Of a stretch of DNA of 64,000 nucleotides, positions 35,795 to 47,800 are shown piece by piece. Source of the stretch: Entonaema liquescens (lineage: Eukaryota > Ascomycota > Sordariomycetes > Xylariales > Xylariaceae); NCBI GenBank assembly GCA_902805475.1, contig CADCSX010000023.1, positions 1,178,001 to 1,242,000 on the forward strand, read 5' to 3'. Numbering within the stretch: position 1 is the first letter of the stretch; every line of letters begins with the position of its first letter. Under the pieces are notes generated by a model. The model saw only the letters and a program-made list of their open reading frames with translations, did no database searches and was not told the DNA's origin. Made by a program: the position numbers and the translations under genes.

Positions 35795-38674
35795 GATGAC
35801 AGTGTAGTAGTTCTGTGTAGTGAAGTGCGATTGCTAATAGGAAGACATTCTGACATTGAGAGTTTTATATTTTCTGTTAATGGGAAGGCCACCTTACTCG
35901 AGATGTCCAGCACCTTGGTATAATATCTTGACAACGATAGCTAAAATTTTGTTGGGCCAAGGGGGTCCGAGGGGTAGGAGTTGACTTCAGCGATTTGAAC
36001 CTAAATCTCTATAGTCCGAACCCATCATGTAAATGAGCCCACGCGATTTCAAGACCGATCTATAAGCTACTTTGAGGTGTTGCTACTAGAACGTTTTGCT
36101 ACATGTCTATCTTCCCTAACCTCGAGCATATCTGCCTACCTAATCTTGGTTGGCTCGTAGGTATAATCGTGACATATGCTACCTAGGGTCCCTAAGAATA
36201 GCCTCACCACTATAGCTCATCCCCTATCTCTGCGGCTTTTTCCAGGCGGAGGCATTATAAAGTTCAAGCTCTTAGATCTCCGCGGCTCGAATCTGAGTCT
36301 TAGGGTGGTGCTTATGCAACTGATACCAGTAACTAGTCTACGGCTAAGGATATACTCTAGGCGGTCTTCGACAGCAAGACAAAGCGGTTACTGATACATT
36401 ACTAGATCTCGTAGCGTCGTAATCAGCCCTGCGGATAGCGTACGGCACGAAAAGCTGCTAATTGACAGCTAGAAACATTCTGTGGACAGTCCCGTAATGT
36501 TCTTTACCGAAAAGCGGAGAATCATCGACTGGTGTGAGTTTCTTATGACCACGATTCAGGTTGGGGGGGGACGGACCGTGTTTCGTCTCTTTTCGCCGAT
36601 GCTGGAGAGGCTAATTCGATTCATCCAGAAACTTCCATTTCACATTTCGTGATGTTATTTCTCAACAGTTTCGGGATTGAAACGCCTATATTGATCAGCA
36701 TCGAGCGACACACGGTCTGGTTTAAGAGTAAGATGAAATATGAAAATTAGCCGCAGCAACCGTCTGTTATATCTACCCGTCCCTTCAGCATTAGACCATT
36801 GGCAACGCGTTAACGGCAATCCTGTAGGAGATAAGATCGGTAAATATGATAGAGGGTCGGAAATCGGGACCGAAGACGTTGCCGTGCGTGGTTTCAAGGG
36901 GGCTTGGGAGGTGTGAGCCGTTGGAAAGGGCAGAGTCTACTACCATTTGATACCGACCTTAACCGGCTACAAACCAGTAAAGTTAGTGAAGTCAGTCGAG
37001 GGGAAACGAAGCTTAAAGTAACTCTTTGAGGATATCTATCGGCTAGTTCCATATCTCAGGGGTTAAATGTTCGATGCTACTACGAACGCTGCTTACTGTA
37101 CGGAACCATCACCGAGGCTCTGAGAATGCTACTAATCTGAGCTGTTTATTACAATTAACTATTCAAACTCGTATGTGGATATTGTACTAGTTAGTTAATG
37201 TTGGAATTCTTCTTTGGAATTCTTCTTTAGATATTCCACGTCGCGTTTATTTAAGTTAATTATACTAAACCCAAATAAGGGCGCCAGACTAAGTGAATTA
37301 CCGACTTGTTAGCTATTGTATTATTATAAACACTATCTTTTTCAGCGCGGCTCCTGACCCAACGAGGTGTGCGGATGCTTGTGTTGCGGGGGGCATGCAG
37401 TGATCTTTTACATAGCGAAGTGGGTAAGAGAACATAAGCCCCCTTACGATGCAGGGAACCCCTGTTAGATTCAGGAACGGGTGCAGGCGATGCCGTACAT
37501 AGATACTACCTTCAGCTAGTTTGAGTAGAGGAATGTTCGAAGACTCGCAGAAAACCAGAGGTCATACAGTCGTCAGTCAATCAATCGACGACAGTAGACT
37601 CCGCCAATAGTTGATTTGGCCACTATTCCTTACCCTCCAAGAACCCCACGAGGGATTCTAGGAACGCTGTACGCTGACGAAAGAGGATATTCCACTGCCC
37701 AATGAAGTCGAACAAAGCCTCAATTCGATTTTACGCTAATAGACCAAAACGGAATAAAAAGACGAGATGGTGCAACCCATGGCATACCGTATCTGCATGT
37801 ATTATATATTATCATTACGCTGGGTTCGATAATTCTTATACCGCCTGCTACAAATGGATTGTCCGTATGCTGTGTTGATCACACCAAGAAGGGAGATTTG
37901 GCCTTCTGTACCTTGTCTGCCATACGGAAAAGAGCCAAGCTTTTTAGGCTACAAATCGGTGGTAACTTGAGGCACAGTCTGATAGGGCTGTTTAAGCTCT
38001 GACCTCGATAGTCTAGAAGCTAGCTGAAGATCCATAGCCTAGTAATTACAACTATTTAAATCATTCGGTGGTAAGGCGGCTACGATTTGAAGATAACGCC
38101 GTAGGAATTAGTACGAGAATTGCTATGGAAAACATCTATTTTGTAGAATACCCATCGAAATATTTCCTTCTTCGCCCCCCAAAATCCCCGAAGCACGCAG
38201 GTCGATCCATCAACGAAGGCCGAGTCTGCTCGAGACATCCTGCACACCCTGCGGGCCTTAGAGAGACGGGATTGGATAGGACAGGCGGAAAGCCAGACCC
38301 AGAAGGATTCTATGTCCCCTGTCCATGGTCGCAATGGGAGGTAGGCGTGTAACTACACGATTCCGTAATGAGCTAGCCGAGAGCATGGGAGGAGGTGGGC
38401 TAAGTCGAATTGTTGTGATATAATTTGTATAGTATGTATAGAAGGATTCATAAAATAGATGAATAACCCCCCCGGGCACATACGAGTAAGAGCTGAAGCA
38501 AGTTTCCATCCCATCCTCGCCACAGCGTCAGCTGTGTCGTGACAATCCCATCTCGAGTGTTCCCTAGGTAGCCAGAAGAAAGCCATGCTTAGTTTCAGGT
38601 TATCGCGGAATTAAATTCTCTAGAGCTGAGCAATTCTCGCCAATCTAGCGGCATTGGCCGTTTGAGACGACGCC
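35795..38674. other. Intergenic, 2.9 kb
   Basis: No protein family recognised; open frames stay under about 95 codons. A 13-bp tandem duplication lies at 37201. The last 300 bp would include the promoter of the lectin-like gene. Confidence 0.5.
37201..37226 (+). repeat. 13-bp tandem duplication (ttggaattcttct x2)
   Basis: Two perfect adjacent copies of a 13-bp unit in non-coding AT-rich DNA. Confidence 0.9.
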
Positions 38675-40372
38675 ATGTCCCAATCACAAGATCACACTCC
38701 TTATAGCACGCTCGAGGTCTCTCAGCAAGATCCAGAGACATACCAAAAGGAGGTGATACAATATCCCGATCACAGCTATCCGCAAGCTGTGCCTGTCGAA
38801 CAAGCAGCTGCAGCCGCTGGTGCTACACACTCATATTATAGTCCCGAGTCCGCGAAAGAAGTCGTAAACCCATCGAATACTTTATATCCCGGCGTCATTC
38901 CAGGGCCGTATAAAGGCCCGGAATACGCAGCAGCGTACCCCAATGGCGCTGGCTATCCCGCAAGCACGATTTACTCTGATGGATTGGCCTATCCACACAG
39001 CGCATATCCTACGAGCGTAGGTAGCCCGATAAACTCTTCTGCCTATGGACCTGTACCTCTAGGCGCGGCCGAATATGGCGGTGAACAACCCCCTACAGAG
39101 AAGGCAGCTCCAACAAGGACGATATGGGGTCTTCCAAGGAAAACCTTCTTTATAATTCTAGGAGTGGTGATCATAATCGTCATTGCGCTGGTAGTAGGAA
39201 TACCAGCCGGCTTAGCAAGTAAAAACCATTCGTCAGACTCGGCAGATTCAGCGGAGTCATCAGGGTCGACAGGGTCTTCAGGGTCAAATGGTGGCAGTTC
39301 AACAGATCCGTCATCGAATTCAACGGACGAAAAACTTATACTCGACAATTCGAAAATAACTGCTTCTAACTGGACGGATCCTAATGGGGTCGTTCATAGG
39401 ACCATCTTTTTCCAGGATGCCTATAACTCTATCATCGCTCGGCGTTGGGATTCTAAGAATAAGTCATGGAAGACGAATAATTTAACCGAGTTAATGGCTG
39501 CGACGACGACACCTCTCAACCCACAGCCGGGAACGCCATTAGCGAGCGCGTCCATGGACCATAAGCAGACGTTCGAGACACATGTTTGGTTCACAGATCC
39601 GGGCAATTTTATAAAATCCATGGCCTCCTTCGATGCGTTAAATAGACCTGATAGCTGGGACAATGACACGCTCGATGGAGCTAGATTAGAAACCTGGCCT
39701 GGAGGCCAGTTAGCTGCCATGTGGCAACGCTGTTGGGGGGCCGACTGTGATGGCACCTGGGTTGTCGCCTACCAACGACCTGAAGGAGCAATAAAAACAG
39801 CTAACTCGAGCACTTGGGCCAGTGCAACTGTGGCGGTTGACTCCAAAAATGTCGCCGCAAATTCTAGCTTAGCCATTCTCCCCAAGCTGCGTGGACCGTG
39901 GCTTGACCGTCTAGAGCTCGTTTCTGAACGGGTAACATCGGGCAGCGCAGGAAGTATGAGTGTGACGTCGTACGACGATACGTGGAATGATGCTGATCAA
40001 CGAGGTAAGCCTAGCTCAAGATATTCGAGCAAATTGGCATGCTAATACATCTCAGTGACCGAACTTCAAAGCGACATACCACTCCCCGCTCCGTCCCAGC
40101 AGTTCGCTGCTACTAGGTGGGATCATTGGAACCAAGCCCTGTATCTTGGACTCCTTCAAAACGGCAAGATGGAAGGCAATCACTGGGACGGTAAAAAGAT
40201 GAACTCTATCTCAAGCTTCCAGTTCAAATCCGGGCCGGATACAAACTTCACAGCCATCGCAATGTCGCCCGATGCCATGTTTTACGGCATCTCTAACAAC
40301 GAGATCTTGGAGTACTCGCTGGACACGTCAGATCCGTCAAACTTTAACTACGTGGGAAGAGTATATCCATGA
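38675..40372 (+). CDS. Membrane-anchored fucose-lectin-like beta-propeller protein
   Basis: Two exons (38675-40004 and 40056-40372; phase 1; GCTAAT branch site) give 548 aa. Residues 1-150 are Tyr/Pro/Ala-rich and probably cytoplasmic. A strong helix follows (IILGVVIIIVIALVVGI, about 160-178), then a Ser/Gly linker and an ectodomain of about 330 residues. That domain has repeated beta-blade-like units: RTIFFQDAYNSIIARRWD, THVWFTDPG, WQRCWGADCDGTWVVAYQ, RWDHWNQALYLGLLQNGK. This resembles the fungal fucose-specific lectin family (PF07938), which has such short Trp-rich blades, and fungal type II membrane versions of it. Topology is N-in/C-out by the basic residue rule (LPRK before the helix). 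Sugar specificity is not shown. The gene is intact. Confidence 0.75.
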
Positions 40373-41380
40373 TACTTACGCGACCATTTATACTTTCTTA
40401 ATTTATCGAAACTGTAAAAGGATATACCTAGGTTTATGAGGGCGGAATTCTGAAGGGTTACTGGGAGGGAGTTGGGAGGAAATATCTGCCTGCATACCCT
40501 AATGAGTTACAGAGCATCTACCATTTTATTCTCATATTCGATAGCGACATATCATGTTAAATACGGAGCGGCCTTTTTGAAGCGAAAACGAAGCGGAGGG
40601 GGTTGTTGTTCCTCATTTCCCACGTCTCTGCAATACTGCAATACGATTTGTATATATGTATGCTATGTAAACGATTAAGATACCTTCACAATTCACAATA
40701 TAGAAACAGTTAACGGATAATCAACTTTAGCCCGTCGTCTTCGTTCACTCCCAACTCACTATCACTTCCGTAGAGAGTTAAGTAGAAGCGAGAGCCTATA
40801 TGTGCATATGGTTCGGGATAATAGTCTGATCGACAGTTGCTAGGAATCACTGAACCTAGATTCATTATCATTCCAACCAACTTTAGTACAAAGCAAGTGG
40901 CACATATGTGTCATCGAATAACTAGTTGATTGATCTATCTACCGGGCCCTGTACTTTTTCATTTTGAAGGGTCAGTCTAAAATTCAGCCTCCGGTTCGTA
41001 ATCGTGACGCGCTCTAACCATCGACGACGTCATAATATTGAATTGGCATCTCGCAGACCAACGACTTCTCCTAACTCAATTCTATGATGATATCTGTGAA
41101 ACAAGCTAACCTGGACATTAAGCTAATAATTCCAAGTGGCGGGGCGATAAGTGGTAGGCATGATGATCCAACTTCGCCGCGCATAATAGTTTCGTCGATA
41201 TAAAGACGAGGAGTCATGCTTGGTAAATCGACCAGCTCTCATAGAGTCATACTCAAAACCATCAGTAGAAGAACTCACCTCGGAAAACCAATAGGTCGAC
41301 CGTATATTCCAACGACAGCTACTCAACGCACACAGCTCTATCCCAAAAATATTATTTTCAACCACCAATCTACACGCAAG
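40373..41380. other. Intergenic with bli-3-like promoter
   Basis: 3' flank of the lectin-like gene and promoter of the flavoprotein gene. A TATAAAG lies at 41199-41205. No other gene supported. Confidence 0.5.
41199..41205 (+). promoter_or_regulatory. TATA-like element of the bli-3-like gene
   Basis: TATAAAG 176 bp before the chosen start codon, followed by a leader rich in C and A, at a sensible distance for a 5' leader of 100-150 nt. No other evidence. Confidence 0.4.
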
Positions 41381-42139
41381 ATGGCGTCGTTCTCGAACAC
41401 AGACACTGGCGACAAGCCGTCGGGACCTTACTATAACAAGAACATTGATACAGATATTAGCTTGAAGGAGAAGGTCGAGACTTTGATTAAATTCGTGTCG
41501 TCGTGTAAGTTCGGTATGATGACGACGCGCGACCCTTCGAGCGGAAAGCTGGTCTCCCGCTGCATGGCTATCGCAGGAAAGGTAAGCAATATGTTCCTAC
41601 CGTCACAACATACATCATTAGACCATGCCGTGCCGTGTCTCCTTTGCCGATTCCACATCTGGGTTGGAATAAGTGTGTGTCCAGAGAACTAATGGTGGTA
41701 CCCTGAACTCTAGGAAGGTGGCGATATCGATCTAACCTTCACGACGAACACGGAATCGCACAAGACGGATGAACTGAAGGCGGACAAACACACTAACATC
41801 TCGTTCTGCGACAACTCGGGCCAATGGGCCTCGATTGCGGGAGAAGCAAGCATCGAGACGGACCGGGAGGTCGTGAAGAAGTATTACAGCCCGACGCTCA
41901 AGGCTTGGATGGGTGACCTAGGCGACGGCGTTCACGACGGTAGCGAGAACGACCCACGCATTGCTGTGCTGAGAGTCAAGACTAACTCCATCACATATGC
42001 TGTCACAAATAAGACGGTAGTAGGCAGGGTTGCGGAGATCGCCAAGGGTACCGTAACGGGCGAACCAGCTGGTGTCAATAAGTTGAGAGAGATCAGCGAA
42101 AGTGAGATCCAGCAGTGGCGGGCCACTGCTTCGAAGTAG
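41381..42139 (+). CDS. bli-3: bli-3-like pyridoxamine-phosphate-oxidase-fold (general stress FMN) protein
   Basis: Two exons (41381-41581, 41714-42139; phase 0) give 208 aa. The sequence (KVETLIKFVSSCKFGMMTTR, GGDIDLTFTTNTESHKTDEL, NISFCDNSGQWASIAGEASI, YYSPTLKAWMGDLGDGVHDG) fits the split-barrel FMN-binding PNPOx-like general stress family. Neurospora bli-3, a blue-light-induced gene, belongs to it. The role is not pyridoxal synthesis; members bind flavin and are linked to stress and light responses. The start at 41381 (caagATGGCG) matches the family length. The same frame stays open upstream to an ATG at 41216, adding 55 residues without any Asp or Glu. The symbol is assigned by similarity only. 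The gene is intact. Confidence 0.85.
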
Positions 42140-42975
42140 GCTTAAAGCCAATGAGAGTGTGAGGTGTTTAACATCTTCTGGAGCCTCACTTATGATTAAT
42201 CTTATGAAGTTAAAATTTAATGAATCCTTTTTGTTTTTGTCAACACCAATCAGATATTATAATCTATCTTTGACGCAGTAAGCGCGGGGACAGGCGGTCT
42301 GCGTTTGACTTTATATTAACACTCTTCCATACGATAATAGGGAACTGATGTAATTGTTATTAATGACCATTATTATCGCTGTAAGGGAAGATAATTGGAA
42401 AAGATGTTCCATTTTGCCGGAGGTGATCCTCAAAGTAGCAAGTGTTGTTCGGGGCTGACGGGCGTCTCGGAGGCGCGAAATTTAATTTGGAGATTTGGAA
42501 GAATTAAGTCAGCCAGAACTAACGACCAGTCAGCGCTGAAGCCATGCCCTGTTAGGACTAAGCGCAGGCCCGAAACGCGGGAAAGGTCGCTGATGTAACG
42601 GGTTGGTAAGGCTTGGTGGCGGGGGTCACTACGTACCCTACGTACCCTACGTACCTACCATCGGGAATTTTTACATTTTCTAAGGCAATTTTGCTTACCA
42701 ACTACCCTAAACCTACCTATGTAAAACATAACCCAGATTACGAAGTAATTACCCCACTTCCAATCCTCGTGGTTGTTTTATTCTTTCCCCTCCATTATCA
42801 AAAAAGTCATTTTCTCAAACCAAACAAGATCGGGAGAATCTTCGTGATATTTCTAGCTAGCCTACATAATGCATCCACCCTCATCTCTGATTCGCGACCT
42901 ACCTGATTCAGTCTTACTATTCGATCCCGTATAAGAGACACCCCTCTTAAAAGGCTCTTAATATCTCTGCCCTTC
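42140..42975. other. Intergenic with a 9-bp tandem repeat
   Basis: Promoter region of the pirin gene. It contains three copies of tacgtaccc (42630-42656, last copy one base off) and no supported gene. Confidence 0.5.
42630..42656 (+). repeat. 9-bp tandem repeat (tacgtaccc x3)
   Basis: Three adjacent copies with one mismatch in the last, about 320 bp upstream of the pirin start. Short tandem sites in promoters can bind regulators, but nothing here proves it. Confidence 0.85.
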
Positions 42976-44197
42976 ATGAGGACTGTCGCATTTTCATTTC
43001 TTATAGCTATACTGTCTATAGTTGTCTTTAGGGAACGAGTTATCGACCTAACCACGACGACTTTCAATTCTGTGCTAGACACTTTCAAGGCCTACGACGG
43101 CAGCAGTAGAAGTAGCAGTAGTACCGTGACTGACAGCGACGCGGTGACCAAATCGACTACCGCCGAGTCCGACTCCGAATCCCCTTTTTATAACCCATCC
43201 GAGAAACTCGTCGTAACCGAAATGTCTATACCACGCGCAATCCGTAAGGTCTTCCTAGCGGTCGAACAGGCCGAAGGAGCTGGAGCCAGGGTTAGGTCAG
43301 TCAAACCCGAGGACGGCCATGCGCCGAATATGAGATCCGGACGGCGCATTAACTTTTACTAGGAGAAGCGTAGGAACGCCGCAATTGCGGAACTTCTCGC
43401 CCTTCCTGATGCTAGATCACTTCAGCATCAAGCCCGGCGCAGGCTTCCCCGACCACCCACATCGCGGGCAGGAGACCATCACATATCTATTAACGGGCGG
43501 CGTTGACCACGAGGATTTCGCCGGTCATGCTGGCACCATTGAAGCCGGTGACCTGCAATTCATGACCGCCGGTCGTGGTATCATGCACGCCGAGATGCCG
43601 CGTCAGAACCCGGACGGCAGCGCAAACGTCGGCCTGCAATTATGGGTTGACCTGCCCGCCCACCTCAAAGCCTGCGAGCCCCGATACCGCGATCTAAAAA
43701 AGGACGAGATCCCGAGCGCCGAATTGGAAGGCGGAAAAATTCGCATCAAGGTCATTTCAGGACAAGCTGGTGGTGTTGAAAGTCTCAAGGAATTAGCTTA
43801 TACCCCGGTCTGGCTGCTCGACGTGGAGATGGAGCCAGGTACCAAGTTGGCGCAACCCCTCCCGAAGGGTTGGAACGCCTTTTCGTACCAGCTTGAGGGA
43901 TCTGCTATATTCGGCGCCGGTGATAAGAAGCAGACAGTCGCGCAATACCACAACTGCGTGTTCGAGCCGGATGGCGATGTAGTAAACGTCGAAGTCCCCG
44001 AGACCGCAAAGGAAAATGCGCGCTTCGTCCTGGTTGCTGGCCAGATCTTGAACCAGAAGGTGGTCCAGTACGGTCCGTTCGTGGCGAATTCCCCCGAAGA
44101 TGTGCGACAGGCGTTGATAGATTATCAATTCCATATGAATGGTTTCGAGCGGGCTAAGGATTGGCAAAGCGAGATCGGCAAGACAATGGTTGGTTAA
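42976..44197 (+). CDS. Pirin with N-terminal hydrophobic anchor
   Basis: Two exons (42976-43295 and 43363-44197; phase 2; 67-bp intron) give 384 aa. The splice produces GARVRRSVGTPQLRNFSPFLMLDHF, the pirin signature. All four metal ligands of the bicupin are present: PHPHRGQET (His, His) and GRGIMHAEMP (His, Glu). The pirin part (IPRAIRKVFLAVEQAEG onward) is full length. It is preceded by about 70 residues not found in the usual nuclear pirins: a hydrophobic segment MRTVAFSFLIAILSIVVF, then a Ser/Thr/Asp-rich linker. This predicts a signal peptide or membrane anchor, so the protein may be in the secretory pathway or in mitochondria. Pirins are Fe-dependent redox sensors or quercetinase-like enzymes. 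An ATG around the IPRAIRK part (MSIPRAIRK) could give an unanchored form. Confidence 0.9.
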
Positions 44198-44432
44198 GCG
44201 GCCAGCCATTTGCAATCGCACCGCGCTTTAACATTATCGGATTCCCCTCTTGTTCGCTCATCCTTGCGAATTTCTTGTATATAGCGTATTCTGCTTCCTG
44301 CGTTTATTCTCCTTAGATACCTCAAAAGCACAACCTCGGCGTATAGGGGTGAGTGTAGAATGGCATTCAGCTGAAAGAATTATTGAGTAGCGATTATCTT
44401 GGGTGTTTCTTCTTCGTTTGCGACCTCCGGTA

Positions 44433-44825
44433 TTAGAAGTTCCCTTTCGGCCGCTTGACGGGGTAGGTGTCTGGCAGGCTCATAACCCATCGGAGCCGCT
44501 CTAGCTCGTCTCTCGGGGGATGGACGCCTCTCCACCAAGACAACTTCCGGGGGTGTAGACCTGTCACCTGCTGCAGTCGCGGATGGCTTAGGATAGATGC
44601 GGCTTCAAGCGGTTGGCCGTGCTTAGGCTGTCCCGCGGGTAAGCCGGTTTTACCAGATCGGCTCTCCGGCATTGCCGGTGCGGTTTTGCTCACGGGTATG
44701 CTCGCGGTCCTGCCAGCAGACGTGTGTACATTGTTACCCTTCGAAGAGCTTGGGGGAGGGGAGAACGTAGGAACTAGACCCCTCGAAGCTAACGCTGCCC
44801 TACGTTTTTCCTGCTCAGACGGCAT
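44433..44825 (-). CDS. Small hypothetical Pro/Ser-rich protein, 130 aa
   Basis: Minus-strand single exon starting MPSEQEKRRAALASRG at 44825. The first half is Ser/Pro/Gly-rich and probably disordered; the second half has a Trp/Arg-rich segment (LHPRKLSWWRGVHPPRDELERLRWV) ending DTYPVKRPKGNF. The Trp-rich C-terminal block looks conserved-like, but I do not recognise the family. It is convergent with pirin (stop codons 235 bp apart). Confidence 0.45.
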   Translation of the reverse strand: MPSEQEKRRAALASRGLVPTFSPPPSSSKGNNVHTSAGRTASIPVSKTAPAMPESRSGKTGLPAGQPKHGQPLEAASILSHPRLQQVTGLHPRKLSWWRGVHPPRDELERLRWVMSLPDTYPVKRPKGNF

Positions 44826-47800
44826 TCTTGAAATTGCGTATAGACAATAAGTATATCGTATCCTGAGTTAGAGATCCTGCGCACTTATAGGTTGTGTTAG
44901 GAGGAAAACCAAATAGAAAATAAGGCACAGGTTAGATCTATTTCTCAGGCGTAGCCTCATACTTTATGTCCATGTTGGAAAACTCCAAGAGCCAAGCACA
45001 TGCCGTCATAACCAATCGCTCGCCGTCTTACTTGCATGCGATACCTACCAAAAAGGATGGGAGCGACATTGCTAGTCTACGAGGTGCAAACCGAGTATGT
45101 ACTCGCAAACCTGTGCAGCCTTATCCATCCATGCATAATCACTCATCAACATCGTACCTTGGCGCCTTCTGCCTGCCTACCTGCCTGGACTTTTTCATCC
45201 GGTATGGCCTGTGGCCGGTGCGGAACGCCAGCAGGCTACCATGGGGTAAGCAAGCCATTTCCTCGGTCTTACACCAGTAGTTGCGTGGTACACAGCCCAG
45301 ACAAGTGAGATCGGGGGGCATTTTCCTGAGTCATCTTCAAGTCATTCGCCGGGATTCGTCCCCGTTGGCTCTTGTTTTGGAAAATGGCCCCATTCCGGTT
45401 CCACTCCGTCTCGTCCACCGAAATAAAGAAAGAAAGAAAAATACTCGCCATAAGGCAAGCCCGTCATCCCGGCATATGCGGTCTGTGATGGGGGCGCACG
45501 AATCTAGTCCGCTTTTTTATATGCTCGAAGGGCTGGGGAAAGGGACCGGTTTCTATTAGTTGCGGAGGGCTGGGGGTGGGAAGATCCCATCAATCACGGA
45601 GATATTCGGTGGGCAGTGCACTGTGCTTTTTTGGTATGTAAGAGCCTCATTTTTAGAAGACATCTGTTGGCTTGATAGGTATTAGTAATATAAATCTACA
45701 GCCTCAATTTTGCTTTCTTTTTTTCTTTCTTTAGAGATAGAAAGATGACGGCAGGCTTATTGTTGGAGTTAATGCCGTATTATCGGCATTTTGCTTTTCA
45801 ATAGCTGCCGTTTGACGTTGTGCATCTATACTACCGGATGGAGGGGCTTTCTCCCGCCTATCTTAAGGAGAACAGAGAGAAGAGCAACATTGAAGAAGAT
45901 ATTTTTATTGGTTCCTAAACCAATAGTATTTCTCATCTTTGAGTAATACTAGGTAGGCTAACTAATGTCGTATTATTCCAATCTCAACCACATTCCTCTA
46001 AATCTATAGGGCATCATCAGTGGCCAAGTCTACCCACTACATCCAAGGACTAAACGGATCTAGCTAGACAGGTTAAAGTCCAGTAAGTAACCAATTAATA
46101 TGAACTACTGTGAACCCGTATTCCTATCTACCTAAGTTGTTTGAAGACTTAAAGGCATACATTAGGTCAACCCAATATATCGCCTAGTGCATTCTAGTCA
46201 TGAGATCACGGCACGATTAAGAACTGGCAGATGGTTATCCAGAAATAATTTTTAGCTATAAGATGCATAAGCTTATACACGTATACTACCAGGTATACTA
46301 GTGTACTAGTGCTACAATATATATATACACAAAATTGGCGTGGGAAGGGAATAAGTTTGCTTACACCAAGAGAGATCACAGACCAGTTAGGATGTATGTG
46401 GCAAATGGGCACCTAACTAATGAATGGTTCCATTAAGCTGAAGTGGTACTTGTGCTGTAGCTTCTAATCAAGCGACATGTTATTTATGCAACGGCTACTA
46501 GATTAAAGACAACTACCAGTCAAGGGGGTTTTTACCGAACAACAAGAACCCGTTGGACGAGCACCAAATATGACGGCGGGGCTACCCTCGGAGCCATACA
46601 CCTAGGTAGGCATGTAACGGCATTCACTCGACCTATAGGACACGATGGTCAGGGAAGTAGGGTCATAGATCAACGCTAGTAGCACGCCTATACGAAATGA
46701 AATCCAGAATGACTCACCCCGTATCGTATAGGGGAGAGTAGCGGGGGGAATTATCTGTCCTACAACCGACCTTGTCCTGAGAATTATCTTTAGGAATAAC
46801 TTCACTGTATCGTACCGTTCATACACCCATATCTACGTACATCTCGACGTTCTAGCATCCGGACGAACGGACGACCTCTTACCCCTTATGACATTGGGTG
46901 TAGCTGTCTCCTTCGAGAATACCTACACCAGCCATAGCCGTCAGTATCTAAATACCCAATATATTGGCTGCTTCGGAAGAAACATTCGTTGGACTGTTAA
47001 TATAGTGCATCTAGACCTTAACGACTTCTGAGGGGTATCAATGGAGGACATTGGCCGATGCTATATTAAAGATGATTGATACAATTTAGTAGGTAGTTCG
47101 TATAGGTACTGCTCATGCCGAGTATATTGAGACGGGACCAGAAGCCCTCCACCTTCGCCTGGTAGGGTTCCCCTCTGCAATAGGTACATACCTACTTAAG
47201 GGGCGTCAACGTATCGTACCGGAAAGGCTAGTGGGAACAGACATATCCCCTTAAGCCTAGTAGATTCCATAGTCGATAAGGTCGTGGTACTGAAGGGGGT
47301 ATACTAAGGAGCAGACGACAGGACCAGCTTATCCAAATTACTATGATGTAGGCATACCCTGAGTACAATGTTCGAGAGCAATCTATTCAATGTTGTTGCC
47401 TATCGGAACTCGTTGTGGTCTTCTTATAGAGGCACATCCTGCAGCAGTTCCTATCGTCGTGTCACTCTGGTTTCTCCCCCTATTGGCCAAGCGTGCTGAT
47501 AGCTTGGGGTATCTATATACCACAACATTATAGGACCTTATACGGTTATCTTTGGAGACTTTTTCTACAGTTAACAAAGGTCGATCTATACAGTACTGGG
47601 ATTTCCCAGGAATAATAGTGATTTGTTTCCCGTCGGGATGGCGAGGTAGTTCGGTTGTGACCCTTGCGCATCGGTGATATTGAGTTTGTGGTCTCTCGTA
47701 GTTCATAATCCGGCCTGCACACCATCCCCTGCCGCCCTCTCGATAAACGACTATATTAGGTCATCGTAAATACCGCTAGACCTACGTACGGTTGTCGTCC

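Noticed and set aside
42807..43088. Minus-strand frame of 93 codons over the pirin start
   Set aside because: Shadow of the pirin coding exon.
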